Assembly: GCA_903826575.1 (NCBI GenBank)
Contig: CAIKEU010000004.1
Span: 1-39,768, forward strand
Length of the DNA stretch: 39,768 nucleotides
Source: an uncultured bacterium
Lineage (GTDB): Bacteria; Actinomycetota; Actinomycetes; S36-B12; CAIYMF01
Direction: 5' to 3'
The notes below the pieces were generated by a model. That model was given only the letters and a program-made list of their open reading frames with translations, ran no database searches and was not told the DNA's origin. Both the position numbers and the translations under genes were made by a program. Shown piece by piece: positions 1 through 7,054 of this stretch (position 1 is the stretch's first letter; the number at the start of each line of letters is the position of its first letter).

Positions 1-191
1 CTGAGGCGGAGCATCGGCGGGATGGCGAAGGCTGCGATGGCGGCGACAGCGAGGGTCGTGCCTGCGGTTGCTGCAAGCCTGATGCGACGACTGCGCCTTC
101 CGAGGCGGATGGCTCGTTCCACATCGAACCGGGCTCGAGGCGACCTTTCGACGACCTCAGCGAAGAGGTCACGGACCTGCATGTCGTTCAT
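1..191 (-). CDS. Anti-sigma-like membrane protein, N-terminal part (runs off window)
   Basis: The first 63 codons are visible and the rest lies beyond the left edge. The ATG at 191 overlaps the stop codon of the sigma-factor gene in an ATGA arrangement, so translation is probably coupled. The protein starts MNDMQVRDLFAEVVERSP, has a basic stretch (RLGRRSRRIRL), and then a hydrophobic Ala-rich segment from about residue 38 to 58 that looks like one membrane span. A short cytoplasmic N-terminus followed by a single span, directly downstream of a SigE-type sigma gene, is the usual layout of the membrane-bound partner of these sigma factors. I infer the anti-sigma role from position and topology; no recognisable zinc anti-sigma motif (HxxxCxxC) is visible in the part seen. 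Confidence 0.6.
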   Translation of the reverse strand, partial: MNDMQVRDLFAEVVERSPRARFDVERAIRLGRRSRRIRLAATAGTTLAVAAIAAFAIPPMLRL

Positions 192-706
192 GTTCCATCC
201 CTCATCGTGGCGGGCTGCCCGGCGTCGTGATCGCTCAGGATCGTCTTGAGGTTCGCCAATCCCTTGCTCGTGTTGCTCTTCACCGTGCCGGTGGAGCAGT
301 TCATGATCGACGCCGTCTCTTCCACCGAGTAACCCTCCCAGAACCGCAGCACGAGGGTCGCGCGCTGCCGGGGCGGCACCTCGTCAAGAGCGCCTGAGAG
401 GGCTGCTCTGCGGTCGTCAGCGGGCTCTGGCTGGGGTGGCTCGGGGAGCGCCTCGCGGGGCAACTCACGACGGGCTGGGCGACGGTTGTGGTCGATCAAG
501 AGGTTGACGGCGATGCGCCTTGTGTATGCCTCGGGGTCACCTCGCCTTGCCACGCGTTCCCAGACAGCAAACAGGCGGGTCATCGCGTCCTGGACGACGT
601 CGTCTGCGAGGTACCAGTCGCCACACATGAGATAGACGGTTCGGCGAAGAGGGTCACGCCGGAGAGCAACCCAGGCACGGAATCCGTCCTCGCCAGCGTC
701 GACCAT
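188..706 (-). CDS. SigE-family ECF RNA polymerase sigma factor
   Basis: Predicted 172-residue group IV (ECF) sigma factor of the actinobacterial SigE family, which directs RNA polymerase to a small regulon. Region 2 is visible as DPLRRTVYLMCGDWYLADDV followed by VQDAMTRLFAVWERV (about residues 17-52). Region 4 is visible as LDEVPPRQRATLVLRFWEGY, SVEETASIMNCSTGTVKSNT and SKGLANLK (about residues 105-155). A Pro/Glu-rich linker joins the two. The ATG at 706 is chosen because GGAAGGGGGG lies just upstream; a longer frame to 739 has no such site. The next gene overlaps the stop by 4 bases. It lies next to a decayed integrase-like gene and has higher GC than the core genes, so transfer is likely. 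The target promoters are unknown. Confidence 0.88.
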   Translation of the reverse strand: MVDAGEDGFRAWVALRRDPLRRTVYLMCGDWYLADDVVQDAMTRLFAVWERVARRGDPEAYTRRIAVNLLIDHNRRPARRELPREALPEPPQPEPADDRRAALSGALDEVPPRQRATLVLRFWEGYSVEETASIMNCSTGTVKSNTSKGLANLKTILSDHDAGQPATMRDGT

Positions 707-744
707 GGTCCCCCCTTCCGTCTGCGTGGACCTTCCCACACCCC

Positions 745-1382
745 TTACACGAGTTCCGGGCTCCGAAGGTTGCCTCGGCGCCCGGGGTTCCGTGTGCGAG
801 CGGCGATGTACTCAGTGAAGTCGGCCTGGAGGCCGTTGCGCCACTCGACAGCCGTGTTGATGTGCAGTCCGAGGGCTCGCGCCAGCACGGGCGCAGGCAG
901 GTCCTGGGCGAACTGAACGAGCGCGGCACGGCGGGTCGCTCTCGCGTTGATCCCGACCTCGGCCAAGAGGGTACGGAGGTACTCGGAGGTGATGTGGCGG
1001 CCGGGCTGACCGCCGGGGAAGACCCACCGCTGTGTCGTGGTGGCTCGCCCGACGCTGGCCTTCCCCCGAGTGGCGACCAGCATTCGTTCGACGACCGGAA
1101 CTAGCGGCGCGGGGAGCGGAAGCGGTGTGCGGCTAGGCGTGACCGAGACAGTGCCCCCTCGACGTCCTCCGGCGTCCACGCCCACGGGTACTCGTTGGTG
1201 AAGGCCGCGAACCGCCCGAGCAGGTCGAGGCGGCTCTTGATCGTGCTGGCCTTCAGACCCCTCGACAGCATCTGCCGACGCCATCCCTCGGTCATCGCAT
1301 CGAACACCGCCCGCTCGGGGTCGAGTAGACCCACACCGCCAGGCAGCAGGGCGGACGCCGATGCCGCTGTCACGTCCTCCAC
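745..1382 (-). pseudogene. Decayed integrase/recombinase-like gene (internal deletion and frameshift)
   Basis: Two fragments in different frames together resemble one actinobacterial recombinase-like protein. The N-terminal piece starts at a GTG (1382) behind GGAGGGG and contains a SAM-like core-binding segment, MTEGWRRQMLSRGLKASTIK and onward to WAWTPEDVE; its frame closes at 1101. The C-terminal piece is read in another frame down to 745 and contains RWVFPGGQPGRHITSEYLRT, LLAEVGINARATRRAALVQF and PAPVLARALGLHINTAVEWR. This matches the tail of a recombinase-like family common in Streptomyces and Frankia. The two pieces span only about 210 codons, far less than a full member, so most of the middle domain is gone. 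The frame changes somewhere near 1130-1190. No attachment site or tRNA gene was found nearby. Confidence 0.7.
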
Positions 1383-1463
1383 GAGCCCCTCCGTGGTGTT
1401 GTATCAGATGCCACATTGTTCCGCCTACATCGCCCAAGATCAAGGACATCCAGCAGACACAAC

Positions 1464-1503
1464 AGAACTGGGCGCCTCCGACGAATCGGAAGCGCCCAGT
1501 TCT
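1464..1503 (-). terminator. Terminator of nrdJ
   Basis: A 12-bp perfect stem (AGAACTGGGCGC paired with GCGCCCAGTTCT) continues after one mismatch into five more pairs. On the minus strand it closes on a UUCG tetraloop, and a U-rich tract (CTGTTGTGTCTG) follows. It lies 64 bp past the nrdJ stop and separates nrdJ from the integrase remnant. Confidence 0.8.
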
Positions 1504-1567
1504 CAACGGTTCTCGACGCTTAGGGCGCCGTGCTCAGATGTTGCATCCGATGCAATAAGGGACGGTT

Positions 1568-4432
1568 CTAGCTGCAGCCACTCGTTGAGCCACACCCTTC
1601 GCAGACATAGCATGAGCCAGCTGGACGCATCTTGATTCCACACGTCATACACAGTGGTGCGTCAGCGGTCTTACCCGTGATGGCCTCGAGCAGCTCAGCT
1701 GATGAGTGTGCCTGAGCTGGGGCAAGTGTTGAACCCATAGGTGCGTCCTCAGCAGTCACGGAACTTTCGACTGCAGCGGACTGGGCGAGGGTTTCTAACT
1801 GCTCTTCGACGGCTTCAGCGATAACCGACGTTGGTGCCGTGTTGTATGAACCTGAAACCTGCTCAGCACGCTCCTCGGCGGTGAAAATACCAAGTGCTGA
1901 ACGCTTTTCGTAGGGCAGGTAATCCAACGCCAGTCGACGGAAGATGTAGTCCATGATCGACTGCGCCATACGAACATCGGCGTCGTCGGTGAGGCCCGCA
2001 GGCTCGAATCGCATGTTGACGAACTTCGACGCGAACGCCTCGAGCGGGACGCCGTACTGCAATGCGATCGAGATGGCGATGGAGAAAGCATCCATCACAC
2101 CGGCAAGCGTAGAACCCTGCTTACCGAGCTTGAGGAAGACTTCACCAAGACCGTCATCTGGGTATGAGCCGGCGGTCATGTATCCCTCGGCACCACCCAC
2201 GGAGAACGAAATCGTCTGCGACGGACGAACCTTGGGAAGGCGCTTACGTACGGGGCGGTACTCAACTACGGTGGCCGCTGCTGCCTCAACCGGAGCATCC
2301 GCCTTGGCTGCCTTACCGTCAGACAGTGGCTGACCAACCTTGCAGTTATCGCGGTAGATCGCCAGTGCCTTGATGCCCATCTTCCACGACTGGAAGTAGA
2401 TCTCTTCGACCTCTTCGATGGTCGCATCCTCGGGCATGTTCACGGTCTTGGAGATCGCACCAGACAGGAACGGCTGGCACGCAGCCATCATGCGCACGTG
2501 ACCCATCGGCGTGATGGAGCGTGCACCCATTGCCGTATCGAAGATGGCATAGTGCTCGGTCTTCAGACCAGGCGCGTCGATGACGTGACCCTTATCTGAA
2601 ATGAACTCGACGATAGCCTCGACCGTCTCCTCTGCGTAGCCGAGCTTGCGTAGCGCCCGCGGAATCGTCTGGTTGACGATCTGCATCGAGCCGCCGCCCA
2701 CAAGCTTCTTGAACTTAACCAGTGAGAAGTCAGGCTCGATACCGGTCGTGTCACAGTCCATCATGAATCCGATGGTGCCGGTTGGGGCCAGAACCGAAGC
2801 TTGCGCGTTACGCCAACCGTTCTTAACACCAATCTTGTTGCCGTCTTCCCAAGCCTGGCGCGCGAGGCGAAGAACGTCCCCGTCAAGGCTCGTGACGGTG
2901 CGCACGGAATCAGTGGCTGCTGCATGCTTACGCATGACGCGCTGGTGGGCTTCGGCGTTCCGTGAGTAACCCTCGTATGGACCGACAACCCCAGCGAGCT
3001 CCGCCGAGCGCTTGTAGGCAGTGCCGGTCATCAGGCTGGTGATCGCACCGGCAAGTGCACGTCCACCATCTGAGTCGTAAGGCAGACCTGTCGCCATAAG
3101 AAGCGCTCCGAGGTTTGCATAACCAATGCCCAGCTGACGGTACTTACGTGTCGTATCGCCAATGGGCTCGGTTGGGAAGTCTGCGAAACAGATGGAGATA
3201 TCCATCGCCGTGATGATGAATTCAACGGCCTTGGCGAACTTAACGGCGTCGAAGGTGTCGTCTTCTTTGAGGAACTTCAGCAGGTTGAGGCTGGCGAGGT
3301 TACATGAGGAGTTGTCTAGGGACATGTACTCAGAGCATGGGTTCGACGCAGTGATTCGGCCCGTCTCTGGGTTGGTATGCCAGTCGTTGATGGTGTCGTC
3401 GTATTGGATACCGGGATCGGCGCACTCCCACGCGGCCTTACAGATCTTCTCGAACAAGGTCTTAGCATCGACTGTCTCGATGACCTCGCCCGTTGCGCGG
3501 GCGCGCAAGCCGAAGTCGCGGCCTTCTTCAACGGCGCGCATGAACTCATCGCTCACACGCACGGAATTGTTCGCGTTCTGGTACTGAACGCTGATGATGT
3601 CCTTGCCGCCAAGGTCCATGTCGAATCCGGCATCACGCAGAACGCGGATCTTTCGCTCTTCGGCCGCCTTAGTCTCAACGAACTCTTCGATATCGGGGTG
3701 ATCAACGTCGAGAACGACCATCTTCGCCGCACGGCGGGTAGCGCCACCAGACTTGATGGTTCCAGCTGACGCATCGGCACCACGCATGAATGACACCGGA
3801 CCACTGGCCGTGCCACCCGATGACAAGAGTTCCTTCGACGAACGAATGCGACTGAGGTTAAGACCCGCACCGGATCCACCCTTGAAGATCAGCCCTTCTT
3901 CGCGGTACCAGTTCAAGATCGCATCCATCGTGTCGTCGACCGCAAGGATGAAGCAGGCCGAAACCTGCTGCGGACTCGTGGTGCCGACATTGAACCAGAC
4001 TGGGGAGTTGAACGAGAAGATCTGGTTGAGGAGCATCCAGGTGAGCTCATGCTCAAAGATTTCTGCATCCTGTTCAGTCAGGAAGTAACCGAAGTCCTTA
4101 CCGGCCTTCGCGTAGGTAAGCACGACGCGGTCAATAAGTTGGCGAAGGCTACGCTCACGGACGTCCGAACCAAGGGCCCCACGGAAGTACTTCGTCGTCA
4201 CGATCGTGGACGCGTTAACGGACCAAAAGTCCGGATACTCAACACCGCGCTGTTCGAAGACGGTCTCCCCTGTCTTCCAGTTGGTCTGCACCACGTCGCG
4301 ATGCTCCCAATTCACCTCGTCATACGGGTGAACGCCCGGCGTGGTGTAGATGCGCTCCATCGTCAGCCCAGCAACTTCTGGACGTGCCTTCTTGGCTGCT
4401 GTGCTGCGTGCGCTTGCGGCTGTCTCGGTCAT
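1568..4432 (-). CDS. nrdJ: Vitamin B12-dependent (class II) ribonucleotide reductase
   Basis: Predicted 954-residue cytoplasmic adenosylcobalamin-dependent ribonucleotide reductase, which reduces ribonucleotides to deoxyribonucleotides without needing oxygen. The catalytic set is visible: a redox cysteine in SACFILAVDD (about Cys160), the thiyl-radical cysteine in NPCSEYMSLDN (about Cys366, with flanking Asn and Glu), and the partner redox cysteine in SSCNLASLNL (about Cys377). The C-terminus ends in a cysteine-rich zinc-ribbon-like tail (CMTCGIKM, YVCEGCGS) typical of the long actinobacterial NrdJ. The ATG at 4432 is preferred over the frame start at 4483 because AAGGAG lies 10 nt upstream. 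The gene follows nrdR after 99 bp and is likely repressed with it by NrdR. I saw no B12 riboswitch in the 99-bp gap. Confidence 0.97.
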   Translation of the reverse strand: MTETAASARSTAAKKARPEVAGLTMERIYTTPGVHPYDEVNWEHRDVVQTNWKTGETVFEQRGVEYPDFWSVNASTIVTTKYFRGALGSDVRERSLRQLIDRVVLTYAKAGKDFGYFLTEQDAEIFEHELTWMLLNQIFSFNSPVWFNVGTTSPQQVSACFILAVDDTMDAILNWYREEGLIFKGGSGAGLNLSRIRSSKELLSSGGTASGPVSFMRGADASAGTIKSGGATRRAAKMVVLDVDHPDIEEFVETKAAEERKIRVLRDAGFDMDLGGKDIISVQYQNANNSVRVSDEFMRAVEEGRDFGLRARATGEVIETVDAKTLFEKICKAAWECADPGIQYDDTINDWHTNPETGRITASNPCSEYMSLDNSSCNLASLNLLKFLKEDDTFDAVKFAKAVEFIITAMDISICFADFPTEPIGDTTRKYRQLGIGYANLGALLMATGLPYDSDGGRALAGAITSLMTGTAYKRSAELAGVVGPYEGYSRNAEAHQRVMRKHAAATDSVRTVTSLDGDVLRLARQAWEDGNKIGVKNGWRNAQASVLAPTGTIGFMMDCDTTGIEPDFSLVKFKKLVGGGSMQIVNQTIPRALRKLGYAEETVEAIVEFISDKGHVIDAPGLKTEHYAIFDTAMGARSITPMGHVRMMAACQPFLSGAISKTVNMPEDATIEEVEEIYFQSWKMGIKALAIYRDNCKVGQPLSDGKAAKADAPVEAAAATVVEYRPVRKRLPKVRPSQTISFSVGGAEGYMTAGSYPDDGLGEVFLKLGKQGSTLAGVMDAFSIAISIALQYGVPLEAFASKFVNMRFEPAGLTDDADVRMAQSIMDYIFRRLALDYLPYEKRSALGIFTAEERAEQVSGSYNTAPTSVIAEAVEEQLETLAQSAAVESSVTAEDAPMGSTLAPAQAHSSAELLEAITGKTADAPLCMTCGIKMRPAGSCYVCEGCGSTSGCS

Positions 4433-4531
4433 AACTTCCCCGCTCCTTGATGTGGTGACTCGTGTAAATCGTGCAGAGGTCAAACTGGTGGTGAGTTGAA
4501 ACTCGTCTGGAAAGCTGTGTCTTAGTGCGTC

Positions 4532-5017
4532 TTACTGCGAATTCGTGTCAGTGGACGTTCGGTTGTTGAACTCGCGCTCAGCCCGCAGGAGGGCGATTTC
4601 GGACTCGAAATCTTCAAGATCGGTGAAAGCTCGGTATACCGACGCAAATCGCAGGTAGGCGATCTCATCGAGAGACCTCAAAGGCCCCAGGATTGCCATA
4701 CCCACCTCGTGGCTCGCCATTTCAGCCGAGCCGGTGGCGCGGACCGCTTCCTCCACGTCCTGCGCGAGTAGCGCGAGGTCATCATCACTGACAGGCCGCC
4801 CTTGGCACGCCTTACGAACCCCGGAAATGACCTTCGACCGACTAAACGCTTCGGTGGCTCCGGAACGCTTCACGACCGTCAGCGTCACGGTTTCCGATGT
4901 GGTGAATCGCTTTCCACACTCGGGACATTGACGTCGACGGCGGATCGCGGTGCCATCCTCGGCTGCTCTGGAGTCGACCACGCGAGAATCGCTGTGCCGG
5001 CAGTAAGGACAGTGCAT
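4532..5017 (-). CDS. nrdR: Transcriptional repressor NrdR
   Basis: Predicted 161-residue zinc-ribbon and ATP-cone repressor that senses ATP/dATP and controls ribonucleotide reductase genes. The zinc ribbon is [17 protein letters not shown] with [14 protein letters not shown] (CxxC and CxxC, residues 1-37). The ATP-cone follows, starting [16 protein letters not shown], and the C-terminal [18 protein letters not shown] is the usual NrdR ending. The ATG at 5017 is chosen because AAGGAG sits just before it and because NrdR proteins normally begin MxCPxC. It is the first gene of the nrdR-nrdJ unit. Two palindromes upstream are probable autoregulatory sites. Confidence 0.97.
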   Translation of the reverse strand: MHCPYCRHSDSRVVDSRAAEDGTAIRRRRQCPECGKRFTTSETVTLTVVKRSGATEAFSRSKVISGVRKACQGRPVSDDDLALLAQDVEEAVRATGSAEMASHEVGMAILGPLRSLDEIAYLRFASVYRAFTDLEDFESEIALLRAEREFNNRTSTDTNSQ

Positions 5018-5128
5018 CAAGTGGCTCCTTCCCGAGTTATGGCGTCCGATATAGCCCAATTCCTACTCAGCAATCCGATCAACTGTGGATGAACCTGTTG
5101 ATGACGTGGGGAGAACCTTGGGATCCCG

Positions 5129-5177
5129 AACCACAATCTGTGGATTACTTACACCCATGTAACTACTAGATGTAGGG
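5129..5177 (-). promoter_or_regulatory. Pair of NrdR-box-like palindromes before nrdR-nrdJ
   Basis: Two imperfect palindromes lie upstream of nrdR: CCACAATCTGTGG at 5131-5143 and CTACTAGATGTAG at 5163-5175. Their centres are 32 bp apart, three helical turns. NrdR is known to bind tandem 16-bp boxes separated by a whole number of turns, so spacing, symmetry and position all fit. The sequence match to the published consensus is partial. A possible promoter (TTGCCA, 17 nt, TACGGT on the minus strand) lies just upstream near 5186-5214. Confidence 0.6.
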
Positions 5178-5295
5178 GAACCGTAGACGCCTGAGCCCTA
5201 CTTGGCAAGATATACGCGTAATGTCGGCGTGTCGGCTTCATTCACGCAGGTCAACGACGCACACCGGACGTAGCCGAGCAGAGGTCGCGGTGCGA

Positions 5296-5706
5296 CTAAG
5301 CGGCAGGGATGACCAATCGCTGGCCTGGATAAACCGTTGCGGCGGCGTCACCGGCAAGGCCGTTAAGGTCGGCGATTCGAGCGATCGTCTCGCGTGGATC
5401 ATCGTTTGGGGCGATGCGCTCAGCCAAGCCCCACATTGTCTGACCTGGTTGAACAATGACGGTCGACGTCGTTACAGATGCGTGCGCCGAACTCGCCTGA
5501 CTTGCACTGATGTGGCCAAAAATCGCCACTCCGACGGTGACCAGCAGCGCCATCACGATGATGAGTGTGCGAGCTAGTCGGCGACCACGGGTGGTCAGAC
5601 GAACGCCGGTTGAGCCAGGGGCCTGGTTCGAGCGCGACACCTGCGGCTGGCGCGGGTTCAGTGCAACTCGTGGCGACACTGTGACCGTACTCATGGCCAT
5701 AGACAT
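5296..5706 (-). CDS. LysM-domain membrane-anchored protein
   Basis: Predicted 136-residue cell-wall-associated protein. A basic N-terminal region ends in RRLARTLIIVMALLVTVGVA, a membrane anchor or uncleaved signal at about residues 45-65. A short Ser/Ala linker is followed by one LysM peptidoglycan-binding domain (VIVQPGQTMWGLAERI to YPGQRLVIP, residues 83-134). The ATG at 5706 has GAGGAG upstream. A small LysM protein between nrdR and lexA, transcribed away from lexA, is a conserved actinomycete arrangement. Its promoter lies in the 11-bp repeat region, so control may be shared with lexA. The exact cell-wall role is unknown. Confidence 0.9.
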   Translation of the reverse strand: MSMAMSTVTVSPRVALNPRQPQVSRSNQAPGSTGVRLTTRGRRLARTLIIVMALLVTVGVAIFGHISASQASSAHASVTTSTVIVQPGQTMWGLAERIAPNDDPRETIARIADLNGLAGDAAATVYPGQRLVIPAA

Positions 5707-5743
5707 GGGACCAACTCCTCATTCGACGCTCTAACTCAGACGA

Positions 5744-5830
5744 CGTACTCATTGCCTACCCACTGCGAAGTCACTGCGTACTCACTGCGAAGTCACTGCG
5801 TACTCACTGCGAAGTCACTGCAAACGACTG
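5744..5830. repeat. 11-bp tandem repeat array upstream of the LysM gene
   Basis: Seven consecutive 11-bp units of the form CGWASTCACTG (plus strand) run from 5744 to 5820, followed by a degenerate 10-bp unit. The central five alternate cgaagtcactg and cgtactcactg, making a near-perfect 22-bp super-repeat. The first two units (cgtactcattg, cctacccactg) are diverged. An 11-bp period places each unit on nearly the same helix face. The array starts 38 bp before the LysM start codon and ends 40 bp before the first LexA-like box. Confidence 0.9.
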
Positions 5831-5842
5831 CGAACTAACTTC

Positions 5843-5860
5843 AAAAGTGAACCCACTTTT
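5843..5860. repeat. 7-bp inverted repeat between the array and the LexA boxes
   Basis: AAAAGTG and CACTTTT form a perfect inverted repeat with a 4-base spacer (AACC). It sits between the 11-bp array and the first LexA-like box. It could be an operator or a small hairpin; nothing further identifies it. Confidence 0.55.
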
Positions 5861-5869
5861 CGGATCGAA

Positions 5870-6012
5870 CCGAACGTGTGTTCGATCGAACGTGTATCCG
5901 ATTTCTATCAGGTTCGACGCGCCGTGTCTAGCATTAACGAACACATGTTTGAAACACGTGTCCGAAACCGCTACCTTGGTGCTCGGCCCTCACGAATGGA
6001 ACGCATGTTCGC
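5870..6012. promoter_or_regulatory. Cluster of LexA (SOS) boxes upstream of lexA
   Basis: The actinobacterial SOS box is TCGAACNNNNGTTCGA. Matches here are: 5870-5885 ccgaacgtgtgttcga (1 mismatch), 5886-5901 tcgaacgtgtatccga (2), 5937-5952 acgaacacatgtttga (2), 5950-5965 tgaaacacgtgtccga (3, overlapping the previous), and 5997-6012 tggaacgcatgttcgc (2). The first two abut. Such sites before lexA are expected for autorepression and may also control the divergent LysM gene. The box with three mismatches is doubtful. No obvious gene lies between 5707 and 6158. Confidence 0.8.
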
Positions 6013-6158
6013 TTTCGAGGTGTTCACATCGTCGGTTTCACTCTCGATGTGCACAGATATGAGTCTGCTCGAGGGGTCTGACAGTCACGGTGAATGCCGT
6101 GCGTCGAGATCGATATACGCACTGTGGCGGGAGCTGCCACGAAAAACGAAGGAGCACT

Positions 6159-6944
6159 ATGTCCAGCGATGACATGTCCAGCGATGACAACACGAGCCCC
6201 GCGGACGCCGACGAGGTAGTCGACAACGCCCCTCGCCGTAAGGCTGGCCGGCCCAAGGTCGTCGAGATACCGATCCCCGAGGGTCTGCCTGACGCTGATG
6301 GGCTCACCGTGCGTCAACGCATCATCTTGGACATGATCCGCACTGCTGTGGAAAGCCGCGGCTATCCTCCATCGATGCGTGAGATTGGCGAGGCTGTTGG
6401 ACTGACCTCACCCAGCAGCGTGGCTCACCAGCTCGCAGCCTTGGAGAAGAAGGGCTACATCCGTCGCGATCCGCGCCTACCGCGCGCCATGGAAGTCGTA
6501 CTGCCAGGCGAGTCGTCCGTCATTGGTGAGGACGCACTTGACGCGACCGGCTCCGGAGATGAAAGGCCAACAGCAGCCTATGTTCCTGTCATTGGTCGCA
6601 TTGCAGCCGGCGGCCCCATCCTTGCCGAGCAGTCCATTGAGGAGGTCTTTCCGCTCCCCCGTTCCATCGTTGGCGATGGCGAATTGTTCTTGCTCAAGGT
6701 CGTTGGCGAATCCATGATCGACGCGGCGATCTGCGATGGTGACTGGGTCGTTGTCCGCAGTCAGCCTGATGCGGTCAACGGCGATATCGTCGCGGCCATG
6801 CTCGACGACGAGGCCACCGTCAAGACGTACCAGCGCAAGGATGGTCACGTGCGCCTGCTCCCAGCGAACGTCAATTACTCACCGATCGATGGGGATCACG
6901 CTCGAATCGTCGGCAAGGTCGTAGCGGTTTTGCGCAAGCTTTAG
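6159..6944 (+). CDS. lexA: SOS repressor LexA
   Basis: Predicted 261-residue repressor of DNA-damage genes that cleaves itself when bound to RecA filaments. A winged-helix DNA-binding domain ([18 protein letters not shown] and [20 protein letters not shown]) is followed by a linker and an S24 peptidase domain. The Ala-Gly cleavage site is in GRIAAGGP, the catalytic Ser in [13 protein letters not shown], and the catalytic Lys in EATVKTYQR. The ATG at 6159 is chosen because GAAGGAG precedes it; a longer frame from 6090 lacks support. The first five codons are duplicated exactly (MSSDD twice), giving a second in-frame ATG at 6174. An acidic N-terminal extension precedes the DNA-binding domain. 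Multiple LexA-like boxes lie upstream. Confidence 0.98.
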   Translation: MSSDDMSSDDNTSPADADEVVDNAPRRKAGRPKVVEIPIPEGLPDADGLTVRQRIILDMIRTAVESRGYPPSMREIGEAVGLTSPSSVAHQLAALEKKGYIRRDPRLPRAMEVVLPGESSVIGEDALDATGSGDERPTAAYVPVIGRIAAGGPILAEQSIEEVFPLPRSIVGDGELFLLKVVGESMIDAAICDGDWVVVRSQPDAVNGDIVAAMLDDEATVKTYQRKDGHVRLLPANVNYSPIDGDHARIVGKVVAVLRKL

Positions 6945-6961
6945 TTGCCGCCCTGTCATCG

Positions 6962-7027
6962 CGAAAGCGCGGATGTCAACAACATCGGTTTCGGCCGAAG
7001 ACTGTTGGTATCCGCGCTTTCGTTTTT
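6962..7027 (+). terminator. Terminator of lexA
   Basis: A 13-bp stem (CGAAAGCGCGGAT with ATCCGCGCTTTCG) carries inner pairing (CAACA with TGTTG) and is followed directly by TTTTT at 7023-7027. It lies 18 bp after the lexA stop and before the convergent helicase gene. Confidence 0.9.
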
Positions 7028-7054
7028 GCCAAAACGCGCAGCGGACGGCGCGAG

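Noticed and set aside
4433-4531. Possible cobalamin riboswitch before nrdJ
   Set aside because: The gap is only 99 bp and no B12-box-like sequence or extended fold was recognised.
5744-5830. CRISPR-like array
   Set aside because: The 11-bp units are contiguous with no unique spacers and no cas genes are present; it is a simple tandem repeat.
5876-6172. 98-codon plus-strand open frame before lexA
   Set aside because: It crosses the LexA-box cluster and the lexA start in another frame, and has no recognisable protein features or ribosome-binding site.
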